From: Hymenobacter glacieicola
Lineage (GTDB): Bacteria; Bacteroidota; Bacteroidia; Cytophagales; Hymenobacteraceae
NCBI RefSeq assembly: GCF_014640315.1
Contig: NZ_BMGS01000008.1
Location: 228,885 to 292,884, forward strand
DNA: 64,000 bases
Direction: 5' to 3'
Of this stretch, positions 17,570 to 26,118 are shown in pieces. A program made the translations under genes and the position numbers. Within the stretch, counting starts at the first letter, position 1; every line of letters begins with the position of its first letter. The notes under the pieces were generated by a model. That model saw only the letters and a list, made by a program, of their open reading frames with translations. It was not told the DNA's origin and did no database searches.

Positions 17570-18634
17570 ATGAATATTCTGTACGGAGTGCCCGGCGAGG
17601 GGCTCGGCCATGCCACCCGCAGCAAAGTCGTAATTGGCCACCTGCTCAGCCAGGGCCACAACGTGTGCGTGGTAAGCAGCTCGCGGGCCTACCAGATGCT
17701 GGCGGCCAACTTCCCCGGCCGGGTCCACGAAATCAGGGGCTTTCATCTGGCGTACAAGGAGCTGACGGTGTCGAAGTCGCGCACGGCGGCGCTTACCTTG
17801 CGCTCGGCCCCCGAGAATCTGCGGGTGAACTTCCGCAAGTACCGGGAGCTGCTCTGTGATTTCGAGCCTGAGGTAGTGATTTCCGATTTCGAGTCGTTCA
17901 GCTTTCTGTTCGCCAAATGGAAGGGCCTACCCGTCATCAGCATTGATAACATGCAGATTATCAGTCGGGCCGAGCTAGACGTGCCGGTGCCGCCCCAGGA
18001 GCGCCAGAACCTGACCCTGGCCCGGCAGATTGTGCGGGCCAAGCTGCCCCGCAGCCGCCACTACCTGGTTTCCACCTTCTTCCGCCTGCCCTTGATTAAG
18101 GAGCGCACCACGCTGGTAGCGCCCATTCTGCGGCCCGAGGTGCTGGCCCTGCAGCCCACCCGCGGCGCGCACGTGCTAGTGTATCAATCCGCTACCACCC
18201 AGAAAGACCTCATTGCCCAGCTGCAGCAGCTGCCCGACCAGGAGTTTCGGGTGTACGGCTTCAACAAGGAGGAAAGCCACGGCAATGTGCAGCTCCGGGC
18301 CTTCAGCGAGCAGGGCTTCCTGGCCGATTTGGCCAGTGCCCGCGCCGTGGTAACCAACGGGGGCTTTTCCTTGATCAGCGAAGCCGTGTACTTGCACAAG
18401 CCCATTTGCGCCGTGCCCATTCCGGCCCAGTTTGAGCAGTTTCTGAACGCGGCCCAGGTGCAAAAACTGGGCTACGGCCGCCACTTCGAGGCCATTACCC
18501 CCGATAACCTGAAGGCGTTCCTCTACGATGTCAACCGCTTTGAGGCCGCGCTAAGTACCTACGTGCAACCAGGCAATGAGGAGCTATTCGAGGCGCTGGA
18601 ACAGGTGCTGGCCAACGTACTGGTGGAGCCGTAA
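17570..18634 (+). CDS. Glycosyltransferase, MJ1255/TIGR00661-like (GT-B)
   Basis: A 354-residue GT-B fold enzyme. The N-terminus 'NILYGVPGEGLGHATRS' is the hallmark of the TIGR00661 / UDP-glycosyltransferase-like group, with 'FEPEVVISDFESFS' mid-domain. The nucleotide-sugar binding part is 'ASARAVVTNGGFSLISEAVYLHKP', like the donor site of MurG/UGT enzymes. The ATG at 17570 is used because the conserved motif begins there; the longer frame from 17450 crosses the terminator and the promoter box. Donor and acceptor are unknown; a lipid or cell-envelope glycosylation role is likely by family. Confidence 0.85.
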   Translation: MNILYGVPGEGLGHATRSKVVIGHLLSQGHNVCVVSSSRAYQMLAANFPGRVHEIRGFHLAYKELTVSKSRTAALTLRSAPENLRVNFRKYRELLCDFEPEVVISDFESFSFLFAKWKGLPVISIDNMQIISRAELDVPVPPQERQNLTLARQIVRAKLPRSRHYLVSTFFRLPLIKERTTLVAPILRPEVLALQPTRGAHVLVYQSATTQKDLIAQLQQLPDQEFRVYGFNKEESHGNVQLRAFSEQGFLADLASARAVVTNGGFSLISEAVYLHKPICAVPIPAQFEQFLNAAQVQKLGYGRHFEAITPDNLKAFLYDVNRFEAALSTYVQPGNEELFEALEQVLANVLVEP

Positions 18635-18731
18635 GCAAATGCGGGCCGCCGCGGGCACCCCCGGCAGTTTGCCTGGCCGCAACTCCGAAAATAACCCTGG
18701 TCAGGTTTTATCTGGCAAGTGCTTTTGTGCT

Positions 18732-18809
18732 GTCATGCCGAGCGGGGCGAGCAATCTGGGTCAGCTGCTTAACGATAAACCCAAATTTGCCGCGCCGCTC
18801 GGAATGAGC
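18732..18809. repeat. GTCAT-type intergenic inverted-repeat element (78 bp)
   Basis: The left end GTCATGCCGAGCGGGGCG and the reverse complement of the right end agree at about 15 of 18 positions. It lies in the gap between the glycosyltransferase and the transporter/cNMP fusion gene. Confidence 0.6.
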
Positions 18810-18918
18810 ACTAGGCTGTTTTCGGCTGTTCCGATATAAACTGATCCACCGAAAAACCCGGGTTGTGCCGCGCCAGGGTTCTATCTTGCGGCTTCTGGTT
18901 CTTACCCTCGAATTTGGA

Positions 18919-21606
18919 ATGACACTACTTGCACGCTGGCAGCAGCTACTGGGCATTCGTCCTGAGGAAGGCCGCACGGTGGGATTATTCTTTCTGCACA
19001 ACTTCCTGCTGGGCATCGGCACCATTCTGGTGTACGTTTCGGCCAACGTCATTCTGCTGGAAAACAACCCGGAGCGCAACTTGCCCCTGGCGTACGGGGC
19101 GGCCGCCCTGCTCATGCTGGCGGCCGGCAAGCTGTACGCCCACTTTGAGCACCACCTGGGCTTGCAGCGGGTAGCGGTGCGGGTGCTGCTGGCAGTAGTG
19201 GCCCTCACGGCCGTGCTGGGCGTGCTAGTGGCGGTGGGGCATTCGGTGCTGGCTGCCGTGGTGATTATGGCCGGCTACCGGGTAATTTACCTGCTGACCA
19301 ACCTGGAGTTTTGGGGCGTGTCGGCGGTGGTGTTTGATGTGCGCCAGGGCCGGCGCCTGTTCAGCGTCATCAGCTCCGGCGACATGCCTGCCAAGGCCCT
19401 CGGGGCCGTGCTGGCCATCCTGATTCACCATCATACGGAGCTGCTGTGGCTGCTGCTAACGGCCTTTGGAGCCTATATAGGCGCCCTGTTGGTGCTGCAG
19501 CAAACCAACCGCTCCCACTTGGTGGAGGCCCGCTCGGCGGCCCGCGCCCTGCGTACCCAAGCCGTGGCCCCGCGCCTGCAGCGCTGGTTCGGGAGCAGCC
19601 GCTTGGTCCTGACGATGTGCCTGAGCATGCTGGCCCTGGCGGCGGTTACCACGGGCATTGAGTACTCGTTTTTCGTGAATGTAAAGCACCGCTTCCACGA
19701 CCAGGCCCTGGTGATGCGGTACGTGGGCACCGTGCTGGCCGTGGCCTACCTGCTGGCCCTGGTCGTAAAGCTGATCCTGACGGGGCAGGTGCTCAACAGG
19801 GTAGGGGTGCGCGGCGTGTTGCTGGCCCTGCCGGTGGTGCTGCTGGCCGGGCTGGGGCTGTTCGCTCTGCTGCCTGCCGCCGCGCCCGATGCGCTGGTGC
19901 TGTACTTCTGCGGCCTGTTCATCACGCTGGAAGTGCTGCGCCGCGCTGTGTTCGACCCGGTGTTTCTGGTGCTGTTTCAGCCCCTGCCCGCCGCTGAGCG
20001 CCTGGAAGCTCATACCTTGGCTAAAGGCTTATATGAGCCGCTGGGCCTGGGATTGGCGGGCGGACTACTTTTTCTGCTACCCGACCAGCGCGGCCTGACC
20101 TTTGGCTGGATGGGCTTGCTGGTGCTGGTAGCTTTGTTTTTCCTGCACCGCACCCACGGCCACTACCTCGCGGAGCTGCAACACGCCGTTGGCCGCCGGT
20201 TCGGGGCGGCGACTGATGAAGCTGAAGCCGGGGAAACAACCCATGTGAACGGGAGCGGAGAAGCAGCAAGTCCGGAGGATGTGCGGGCCCACATTGCCGC
20301 CTTAGCCGACAAAACAACCCGCGCGGCAGCCACCGATGCCCTGCTCAACTTAGGCGAGCAAGCCCTGCCTACGCTGCTGGAAACCCTGCAAACCAGTTCC
20401 GATGAGGCTATTGTTCGGCGGGTAGCGCAGCTGTGTGGCCACCTGCGCCAGCCGGCCAGTCGGCGGGGACTGGTAGCGCTGGCCCAGCAGCCGCACTTGT
20501 TTCGGCGCGAAGCGGCCTTGCGGGCGTTGCGTGGGGTTTCGCCACTAGCCGCTGATGCGCCCACGTTTCAGGCCTTAGTGCAGGAGGAATTGCGCCTAGC
20601 CCAGCTGCTGCTCCACGGCCTGGCCGCCACCCACGACAAAGCCGTGCGGGCCAGCCTGGATTACGAGGTGGCCCGGGTGCAGCAGCGGGTGTTCGGGGAG
20701 CTGCAGCAGCTCTACCCGCCTCACCTCATTGCCGATGCCCAGCGCGGCGTGGCCCACGCTACCCGGGAGCGGCAGGCCAACGCCCTGGAGGTGCTCGATA
20801 ATTTGATTCCGCGGCCCGTGTACCAGGGCCTGCAAACCCTGCTCGAAGTAGACCCTGTAGCCGAAAAAGCCCGCGCCTTTGACGCCCTGTTGGGTCCGCC
20901 CGCCGCGCCGGAACCCCTGCCCGTTACCATCATCCGGCGGGGTGAGGCCGCCTTCACCGACTGGACCATCAGCCTGGCCTTGCAGCACTGGCAGCCAACC
21001 CCGGCTACAGCGGCGCTGCTGCTACCCCACTTGCACACGCCTAACTTGCTGATCCGGGAAACGGCGCTGGATGTGCTGGGCCGATTTGCCCGGCAGCAAG
21101 CGGCGGCGTACACGCACCTGCTAGCCTCCAACCCCGACCTTGCTCTTCCGCTTATGAGCCATTCCGCTACCACCACCGCGCATATTTCGGCTGCCGAGCG
21201 AGTAGCCGTGCTACAGCATACCGCCTTGTTCGCCGCCACGCCGGCCAACGTGCTCAGCAGCATTGTGCCCATCATGAAAGAGGTAGAATTTGCCGCGGGT
21301 CAGCAGATTTTTGCCAAGGGCGACCTGGGTACGTCGCTGTTTATCGTCCACGAAGGCGAGGTAGGCATCTTCACCGGCTCCCAGCAGCTGGCTACCTTCC
21401 GCAAAGGCGACTTTTTCGGGGAGCTGGCCTTGCTCGACGCCGAGCCGCGTTCCGCTTCTGCCGTCGCCCAAACGGCGGTGGTAGCCTTCCGCCTCGATCA
21501 GGAAGACTTTTACGATGTGATGGAAGAACGCGGGGAAGTGCTGCGCAACATCCTGCGCGTGCTCTGCCAGCGCCTGCGCCTGCAAAACGAGAAAGTGCAG
21601 GCTTGA
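18919..21606 (+). CDS. Transporter-like membrane protein fused to HEAT repeats and a cyclic-nucleotide-binding domain
   Basis: An 895-residue fusion. Residues about 15-415 form some 11-12 membrane helices related to the MFS / nucleotide (ATP:ADP) translocase superfamily, e.g. 'FFLHNFLLGIGTILVYVSAN'. Residues about 450-740 are soluble helical repeats of HEAT type ('ALLNLGEQALPTLLETL'). Residues about 750-890 are a cNMP-binding (CAP_ED) domain: 'LFAATPANVLSSIV', 'FAKGDLGTSLFIVHEGEVGI', 'GDFFGELALLDAEPRSASAVA'. The phosphate-binding cassette G-E-L-A-L-L...P-R-S-A is complete, so it should bind cAMP or cGMP. Start ATG 18919 (MTLLARW); a GTG at 18865 is less likely. No DNA-binding domain is present, so regulation is probably of the transporter itself. 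Confidence 0.85.
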   Translation: MTLLARWQQLLGIRPEEGRTVGLFFLHNFLLGIGTILVYVSANVILLENNPERNLPLAYGAAALLMLAAGKLYAHFEHHLGLQRVAVRVLLAVVALTAVLGVLVAVGHSVLAAVVIMAGYRVIYLLTNLEFWGVSAVVFDVRQGRRLFSVISSGDMPAKALGAVLAILIHHHTELLWLLLTAFGAYIGALLVLQQTNRSHLVEARSAARALRTQAVAPRLQRWFGSSRLVLTMCLSMLALAAVTTGIEYSFFVNVKHRFHDQALVMRYVGTVLAVAYLLALVVKLILTGQVLNRVGVRGVLLALPVVLLAGLGLFALLPAAAPDALVLYFCGLFITLEVLRRAVFDPVFLVLFQPLPAAERLEAHTLAKGLYEPLGLGLAGGLLFLLPDQRGLTFGWMGLLVLVALFFLHRTHGHYLAELQHAVGRRFGAATDEAEAGETTHVNGSGEAASPEDVRAHIAALADKTTRAAATDALLNLGEQALPTLLETLQTSSDEAIVRRVAQLCGHLRQPASRRGLVALAQQPHLFRREAALRALRGVSPLAADAPTFQALVQEELRLAQLLLHGLAATHDKAVRASLDYEVARVQQRVFGELQQLYPPHLIADAQRGVAHATRERQANALEVLDNLIPRPVYQGLQTLLEVDPVAEKARAFDALLGPPAAPEPLPVTIIRRGEAAFTDWTISLALQHWQPTPATAALLLPHLHTPNLLIRETALDVLGRFARQQAAAYTHLLASNPDLALPLMSHSATTTAHISAAERVAVLQHTALFAATPANVLSSIVPIMKEVEFAAGQQIFAKGDLGTSLFIVHEGEVGIFTGSQQLATFRKGDFFGELALLDAEPRSASAVAQTAVVAFRLDQEDFYDVMEERGEVLRNILRVLCQRLRLQNEKVQA

Positions 21607-21618
21607 GCAAGGTAGGGC

Positions 21619-22068
21619 CTAAGGCTTCTGCCAGAACGCGGCCGCGTTGCTGGTGGCGTAGGTGGTCAGGGTAGTCTTGTTGACTTGTATCGCCTTGAGC
21701 GACCGTGGTTTGGCACTGAGCGGCACCAACCGAATGTACTCGATGTGCTTGCCGTCGGCGCGGGTTTCAGCGTTGTACTCGCTGCTCACGGGCGTTTCTA
21801 GCTGGTAGAGGTTTTTGGCCATGTAACGGTACAGGTATTCCTCCTTGGTCGTGGTTTGCTTGTGGTTCCAGTTGGCGGTGGGGTTTAGCAGCAGGGGCTT
21901 GCCGTTGAGCAGCCGCTCACGCACTTCCTCAATGCTGAGCAGGTTGCCTTGCTCGTTCATCACGTAGGCGTCGTGGGTAGGGTCCATGTACAGCCACTTC
22001 TGCTGGCTCAGTACTCCAAATGCTTTGCATAGTCCGATACACCGATACCCGTAGCAAACCGGTGCCAA
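21619..22068 (-). pseudogene. 3' remnant of a transglutaminase-like protein gene
   Basis: The frame encodes 'KWLYMDPTHDAYVMNEQGN', 'LLSIEEVRERLLNGKPLLLN' and 'YLYRYMAKNLYQLETPVSSE', the C-terminal part of Bacteroidetes transglutaminase-like domain proteins (the Asp of MDPT would be the last catalytic residue). The expected upstream Cys and His segments are missing. The frame opens only with a TTG at 22068, and the 25 codons before KWLY do not look homologous. A different frame is open there instead, so homology stops near 22010. Probably a truncated gene left by rearrangement with the AT-rich segment next to it. Confidence 0.7.
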
Positions 22069-22114
22069 CTGTCATCGGGTAGCCTACACATGAGCAATGG
22101 AAACCGATATACGT

Positions 22115-22435
22115 CTATGCATCCTTAATTCGATATTCAATAAGGCGTAGTGCAGTATCTTTAATACTTAGTTTTTCAAGTTTTATATATTCCTCTATTA
22201 ACTCAATAGCATGCCACAACATAAATAGCTCGGTATATTCTTGTCCATCCTTTACATACAAAATGTATTCTTCAGTTTCTTCTATATCAAAGAAATGAAG
22301 TTCTGAGTCAATATCTATTTTATCCTTCATATAGATATCACTGGTTTCAATATCTAAACCAAGCTGTTCTTCAACAGATGGCCTGCCCGAATTCAGTGAT
22401 TCCGCGACTATTTGCACCAGGTCTTGAAGCTGCAT
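22115..22435 (-). CDS. Small acidic AT-rich orphan protein (immunity-protein-like in character)
   Basis: A 106-residue very acidic protein (ATG 22435; an in-frame TTG at 22447 adds four residues). It has no signal peptide or helix long enough for a membrane. Composition and helix-strand pattern ('HFFDIEETEEYILYVKDGQ', 'WHAIELIEEYIKLEKL') recall small cytoplasmic immunity or antitoxin-type proteins, but I recognise no family. Its base composition is far more A/T-rich than all neighbours, and it abuts a truncated gene; both suggest recent transfer. Confidence 0.6.
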   Translation of the reverse strand: MQLQDLVQIVAESLNSGRPSVEEQLGLDIETSDIYMKDKIDIDSELHFFDIEETEEYILYVKDGQEYTELFMLWHAIELIEEYIKLEKLSIKDTALRLIEYRIKDA

Positions 22436-22636
22436 ATTGTTCGTCAAAATATACGTTGGTTTACCAGTACTCTGCTTTAACGTAATATAGTACAGGTCGG
22501 CAAATCAAGCAGCAGAATTAAGGAGCGTTTCATACGGAATAGCTTGTAAGTGAAAGGAATAGACAGGTAAAGGATGCGTCTGTTTCGGTATCAGTTGCCT
22601 GCTGCCACCGAATATAAATACTTAGGTAATATTACA

Positions 22637-22690
22637 CACCGATGTCGTTCTGCCAGCATTGGTAAACCTGCTGGCAGAACGACATCGGTG
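22637..22690. terminator. Perfect 22-bp inverted repeat (strong hairpin) after the cyclase gene
   Basis: 22637-22658 and 22669-22690 are perfect reverse complements around a 10-nt loop. It lies 17 bp past the cyclase stop on the minus strand but lacks a U-run. It may end the signalling operon or be a mobile repeat: its GTCGTTCTG core resembles the GTCAT elements. The 271 bp between the acidic ORF and the cyclase hold nothing else I can name. Confidence 0.6.
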
Positions 22691-22706
22691 CAAGAGCCGG
22701 AAAAGG

Positions 22707-23753
22707 TTAGGCCACTACCTCGTAAATCATGACGGGTTGGGCCTTGTTCTTCAGGGTCACTTCCTTGATGGGCCGGCACTGGAACGACTCGCGCAGGTGC
22801 TGGTAGGTGGCCTCCGTCACGATTACCTGCCCGGGCTGGGCCACGGACTGCAGGCGCTGGCTGATGTTGACATTATCCCCGATAACGGTGTAATCGAGGC
22901 GCTTAAGCGAGGCCGAACCGATATTGCCCGACACCATTTCGCCGGTGTTGATGCCGATGCTGACCTCGGGCTGGTAGGCCTGGCCGTTGGGTAGGGTGTG
23001 CTGGTTGGCCTGCACCACGGCGCGCACGGCCAGAGCGGCATCCACGGCCCGGTCCAGGTGGTATTCGCCCCGGAAAACGGCCATGACGGCGTCGCCCATA
23101 AACTTATCCACGTAGCCGCCCTGGGCAATAATCTCCTTCACCATCTGGTCGAAGTAGGTGTTAAGCATGGTCACGACGGCCGAAGCAGGCAACACCTCCG
23201 AAAGCGACGTGAAGCCGCAGATGTCGATGAACACCACCGTGGCTTCTACCGTTTCGCTGGCCATGAGCGTGTTTTCAAAATCGGGGCGGCCCACGAAGTT
23301 GAGCACCGTCTCGTCCACGTACATCTTCAGGATGTTATTTTCCTGGATGGCCCGTAGGGTCTGGCGCAGCTGCTGCACGTGGTGAGCCGTTTTTTCCATG
23401 GTTACTTCCAGGTCCTGAAAGTCCACCGGCTTGGTCACAAAGTCGAAGGCGCCCCGGTTCATGGCCGTGCGGATGTTCTGCATGTCGCCGTAGGCCGATA
23501 CCATGACGGTTTTCAGCACCGGGTTGGTTTCCTGCAGCTTGGTGAGCAGCGTGAGCCCGTCCATCACGGGCATGTTGATGTCGGAGAGGATAATGTCCAG
23601 ATCGGGGTGGGTGCGCACGCTGTTCAGGGCTTCCTCCCCGTTGCTGGCAAACACGAATTCATACACATTCTCCCGGATTTTGCGCCGAAATTTCTGCTTG
23701 ATGAGGAGCTCCAGATCGGCCTCATCATCCACGACCAGAATCTTAGTTTTCAT
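22707..23753 (-). CDS. Receiver-domain class III adenylate cyclase
   Basis: A 348-residue protein that should make cAMP under control of a phosphorelay. Receiver domain at residues 1-120, with acidic pocket D9/D10, phosphoacceptor D58 (ILSDINMP), S86 and K108. A linker helix (120-150) precedes the class III catalytic domain, with metal ligands D177 (FIDICGFT) and D221 (DKFMGDAV), purine-specifying K217 and T289, and transition-state N296 and R300. The Lys/Thr pair points to ATP and not GTP. The ATG at 23753 overlaps the end of the preceding receiver gene by 11 bp, which implies translational coupling. Confidence 0.93.
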   Translation of the reverse strand: MKTKILVVDDEADLELLIKQKFRRKIRENVYEFVFASNGEEALNSVRTHPDLDIILSDINMPVMDGLTLLTKLQETNPVLKTVMVSAYGDMQNIRTAMNRGAFDFVTKPVDFQDLEVTMEKTAHHVQQLRQTLRAIQENNILKMYVDETVLNFVGRPDFENTLMASETVEATVVFIDICGFTSLSEVLPASAVVTMLNTYFDQMVKEIIAQGGYVDKFMGDAVMAVFRGEYHLDRAVDAALAVRAVVQANQHTLPNGQAYQPEVSIGINTGEMVSGNIGSASLKRLDYTVIGDNVNISQRLQSVAQPGQVIVTEATYQHLRESFQCRPIKEVTLKNKAQPVMIYEVVA

Positions 23754-24141
23754 GGCTAGCCAGTACGAGTAATTTGTCCTTGAGCGCCGCAAAATCTACG
23801 GGCTTGGTCAGGAAGTCGTTGGCCCCCAGGGCCAGGGCCTGCTCCCGGCTTTCCGTGTCGCCGTAGGCCGTAATCATCATCACCAGGGGCGAGGCGGGGG
23901 GCGGGGGCGCGGCATACTCCTGCTTGATGTGCTTGAGCAGCTCCAGGCCACTCATGCCGGGCATGTTGATGTCGGATAGAATGAGCACCACCTCCGAGGC
24001 GTGTTCGTGCAGGTAGGTCAGGGCTTCCTCGCCGGAGTAGGCAAAGGAAAAGGACAGCACCCCGCTGCGGATTTCCCGCCGGAAGCGCTGCTCAAACAGC
24101 GTGCGCACGTCGGTTTCGTCGTCTACAACCAGTATTTTCAT
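23743..24141 (-). CDS. Single-domain response regulator (receiver)
   Basis: A 132-residue stand-alone receiver. D8/D9 form the acidic pocket, D57 in 'LILSDINMPGMSG' is the phosphoacceptor, Thr in 'MMITAYGD' the switch residue, and K in 'FLTKPVDF' the conserved lysine. There is no output domain. It overlaps the receiver-cyclase by 11 bp and follows the kinase by 53 bp, so it is probably a phosphate shuttle or sink in the same pathway. A TAGCTTTG box 6 nt before the ATG could give a second, leaderless transcript for this gene and the cyclase. Confidence 0.92.
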   Translation of the reverse strand: MKILVVDDETDVRTLFEQRFRREIRSGVLSFSFAYSGEEALTYLHEHASEVVLILSDINMPGMSGLELLKHIKQEYAAPPPPASPLVMMITAYGDTESREQALALGANDFLTKPVDFAALKDKLLVLASHEN

Positions 24142-24147
24142 CGGAAA

Positions 24148-24155
24148 CAAAGCTA
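24148..24155 (-). promoter_or_regulatory. Internal -7 box before the receiver gene
   Basis: The minus strand reads TAGCTTTG, an exact TAnnTTTG match, 6 nt before the ATG at 24141. It would allow the receiver and cyclase to be transcribed without the kinase. Confidence 0.45.
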
Positions 24156-24194
24156 GCAGAATCGGGAAGGGGAAGGGAAGCCACCGCGCGGGGC

Positions 24195-25571
24195 CTAGGC
24201 CGGCAGCGTGATACTAAACGTAGTGCCGCTGCCCTCGGTGGTTTCTACCGTGAGCGTGCCGCCGTGGCCTTTCGTGATGATGTCGTAGCTCAAGGACAGG
24301 CCCAGGCCCGTACCTTCGCCGGTAGGTTTGGTGGTGAAAAACGGCTGGAAGATTTTGTCAACTACGGCCTGCGGAATGCCCATGCCATTGTCGCGCACCT
24401 GTACTTCTACGTCGCCGTTTGACAGGTGGCGCGTGCTCACGGTTACGATGGGGGAGTAGCCGGGCTGGTTTAACTCCTTGCGCTTCTGCACGGCATAAAA
24501 AGCGTTGGTAAATAAATTCAGTAGTACCCGCCCCACGTCCTGCGACACGGCCTCTACCGTGCCCAGGTTCGGGTCGAAGTTCGTGACGAGGGTAGCGTTA
24601 AAGCTCTTGTCCTTGGCCCGCAGGCCGTGGTAGGCCAGGCGCAGGTACTCATCGGCCAGCCCGTTCAGGTTGGTGGCTTGCCGCTCGCCGGTGCTGGCCC
24701 GGCTGTGCTCCAGCATACCGCGCACGATGCTGGCGGCGCGCTGCCCGTGGTGGGTGATTTTGAGCAGGTTTTGCTTTAGGTCACCGAGCAGCTCGGCCTC
24801 CAGCTCCGGGTCGCGGGTGGGGCGCTGCTGCTCTTCTTCCAGCTCCGTTATCAGCTCGGCGCTGACATCGGAAAAATTGGTGACGAAGTTGAGCGGGTTC
24901 TGGATTTCGTGGGCAATGCCGGCAGTCAGCTCACCCAGGGAAGCCATTTTTTCGGCCTGGATCAGCTGGGTTTGAGTGGTTTTCAACTCCGTCAGGGCCT
25001 CGCGCAGCTCCTCGGCCTGTTGGGTGAGGGTAGCGGTGCGCTCGGCTACCAGCCGCTCCAGCTCCTGGTTGTGGGCCGCAATCAGCTGGCGGGCCTTTTC
25101 CTCTTCTTCCCGCTCCAGCCGTTCTTTTTCCAGCTGCTTTTTCTGGCTGCGGGCAATCAGCAGAAAGGTAAACAGCCAGATAAAGGCAAAGCCCTTGGAG
25201 TTTTCAAACGTAGCGTCGTACTCCTCCAGAATGCTGCTGCTCAGGGCCGGCAGTAGCAGTTCCAGCACCGAATACAGCACGAAGGGGGCCACGGCCAGCA
25301 GCAGCGTACGGGCGGGCCGGTAAGAGCGCACACTACTCAGAATGACCGTTACTACCCCCAGCACGAAAAGCATGTACAGCTCATCGAGCTGGTCGGACTT
25401 CCAGTGCACGGCCCGCGCCACCACAAATAGGGCCAGGCCCGGTGCCCAGATCCAGTTGAGCAGGCGGTTGATACGGGGCAGCCGGGTGGGCAAGTCCAAA
25501 AAACGGCGCAACCCGCGCACGATAAACAACGCCACCACCACGCTCAACAACACGTCCGCATTAAGATCCAT
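24195..25571 (-). CDS. Membrane sensor histidine kinase
   Basis: A 458-residue kinase. Four to five N-terminal membrane helices (residues about 5-150) with little periplasmic domain are followed by a charged coiled coil (about 145-215). The HisKA H-box is '[17 protein letters not shown]' and the HATPase domain has N-box '[12 protein letters not shown]', 'VRDNGMGIP', '[19 protein letters not shown]'. It belongs to the group with phosphoacceptor HEIQNPL. The ATG at 25571 is preferred to TTG at 25577. It likely phosphorylates the receiver proteins encoded next. With no large sensor domain, it may read a membrane or cytoplasmic cue. Confidence 0.93.
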   Translation of the reverse strand: MDLNADVLLSVVVALFIVRGLRRFLDLPTRLPRINRLLNWIWAPGLALFVVARAVHWKSDQLDELYMLFVLGVVTVILSSVRSYRPARTLLLAVAPFVLYSVLELLLPALSSSILEEYDATFENSKGFAFIWLFTFLLIARSQKKQLEKERLEREEEEKARQLIAAHNQELERLVAERTATLTQQAEELREALTELKTTQTQLIQAEKMASLGELTAGIAHEIQNPLNFVTNFSDVSAELITELEEEQQRPTRDPELEAELLGDLKQNLLKITHHGQRAASIVRGMLEHSRASTGERQATNLNGLADEYLRLAYHGLRAKDKSFNATLVTNFDPNLGTVEAVSQDVGRVLLNLFTNAFYAVQKRKELNQPGYSPIVTVSTRHLSNGDVEVQVRDNGMGIPQAVVDKIFQPFFTTKPTGEGTGLGLSLSYDIITKGHGGTLTVETTEGSGTTFSITLPA

Positions 25572-25651
25572 GGGCAAAATCAGTTCGGAGAGGGCCGGAA
25601 GAGGGGGGAGAGGTAGAAGTCAGACCTAAAAAAGCAAGTCGCGCGGCCGGT

Positions 25652-25951
25652 TTACTTCGCCTTGCGGTCGGCCCAGATTTTGGGTAGCGGAATGGTAAGC
25701 ACCAGAACCGGGTTGCTGGTGCGAGGCTGCCCCCGGGTTGTCAGGGTTTTGAGCTTGCCCTTTTCCCGGGAAGAAAGAATGCCCGCGTATTCGCCAATAA
25801 CGCCGACCACGGTTGGCAGCGTCACGCGCACGGTGAGTTCCTTCTGGGCGGAGCCGGCCGGCACGGGCTCCGGCGGCCGGCTCTGGGCCCAGCTGCTTCC
25901 GGCGCCCAGCAGCAGCATACAGGCAAGCAGCAGTAGTTTAGAGCCAGGCAT
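25652..25951 (-). CDS. Small secreted protein upstream of the sensor kinase
   Basis: A 99-residue protein with a clean signal peptide (KLLLLACMLLLGAGSSWAQ) and a mature part of about 77 residues, Pro-rich then beta-like ('ELTVRVTLPTVVGVIGEYAG'), with a basic end. There is no lipobox. I do not recognise the family. It ends 80 bp before the kinase gene on the same strand, so it is probably in the same operon and could be a periplasmic accessory of the sensor, by position only. Confidence 0.65.
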   Translation of the reverse strand: MPGSKLLLLACMLLLGAGSSWAQSRPPEPVPAGSAQKELTVRVTLPTVVGVIGEYAGILSSREKGKLKTLTTRGQPRTSNPVLVLTIPLPKIWADRKAK

Positions 25952-26118
25952 GGATAAGGTAGTATTGCCGTAAAGATGCTACTATAAATAGGTTTCCCTA
26001 CATGCAGGCAAGGAAATACTCTCGTCCCGCCGCACTAGGTCAGGTGGGCAGTTGCTAAGCAGATGCTGGTTGCCGTGGTGTAGTTGCTTGTCGTGGCAAT
26101 TTCTAACTTAGGCCGACC

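Noticed and set aside
22010..22110. Short open frame next to the transglutaminase remnant, with a segment recalling recombinase C-termini
   Set aside because: Only about 30 codons, and the resemblance does not include the catalytic residues; not enough for a call.
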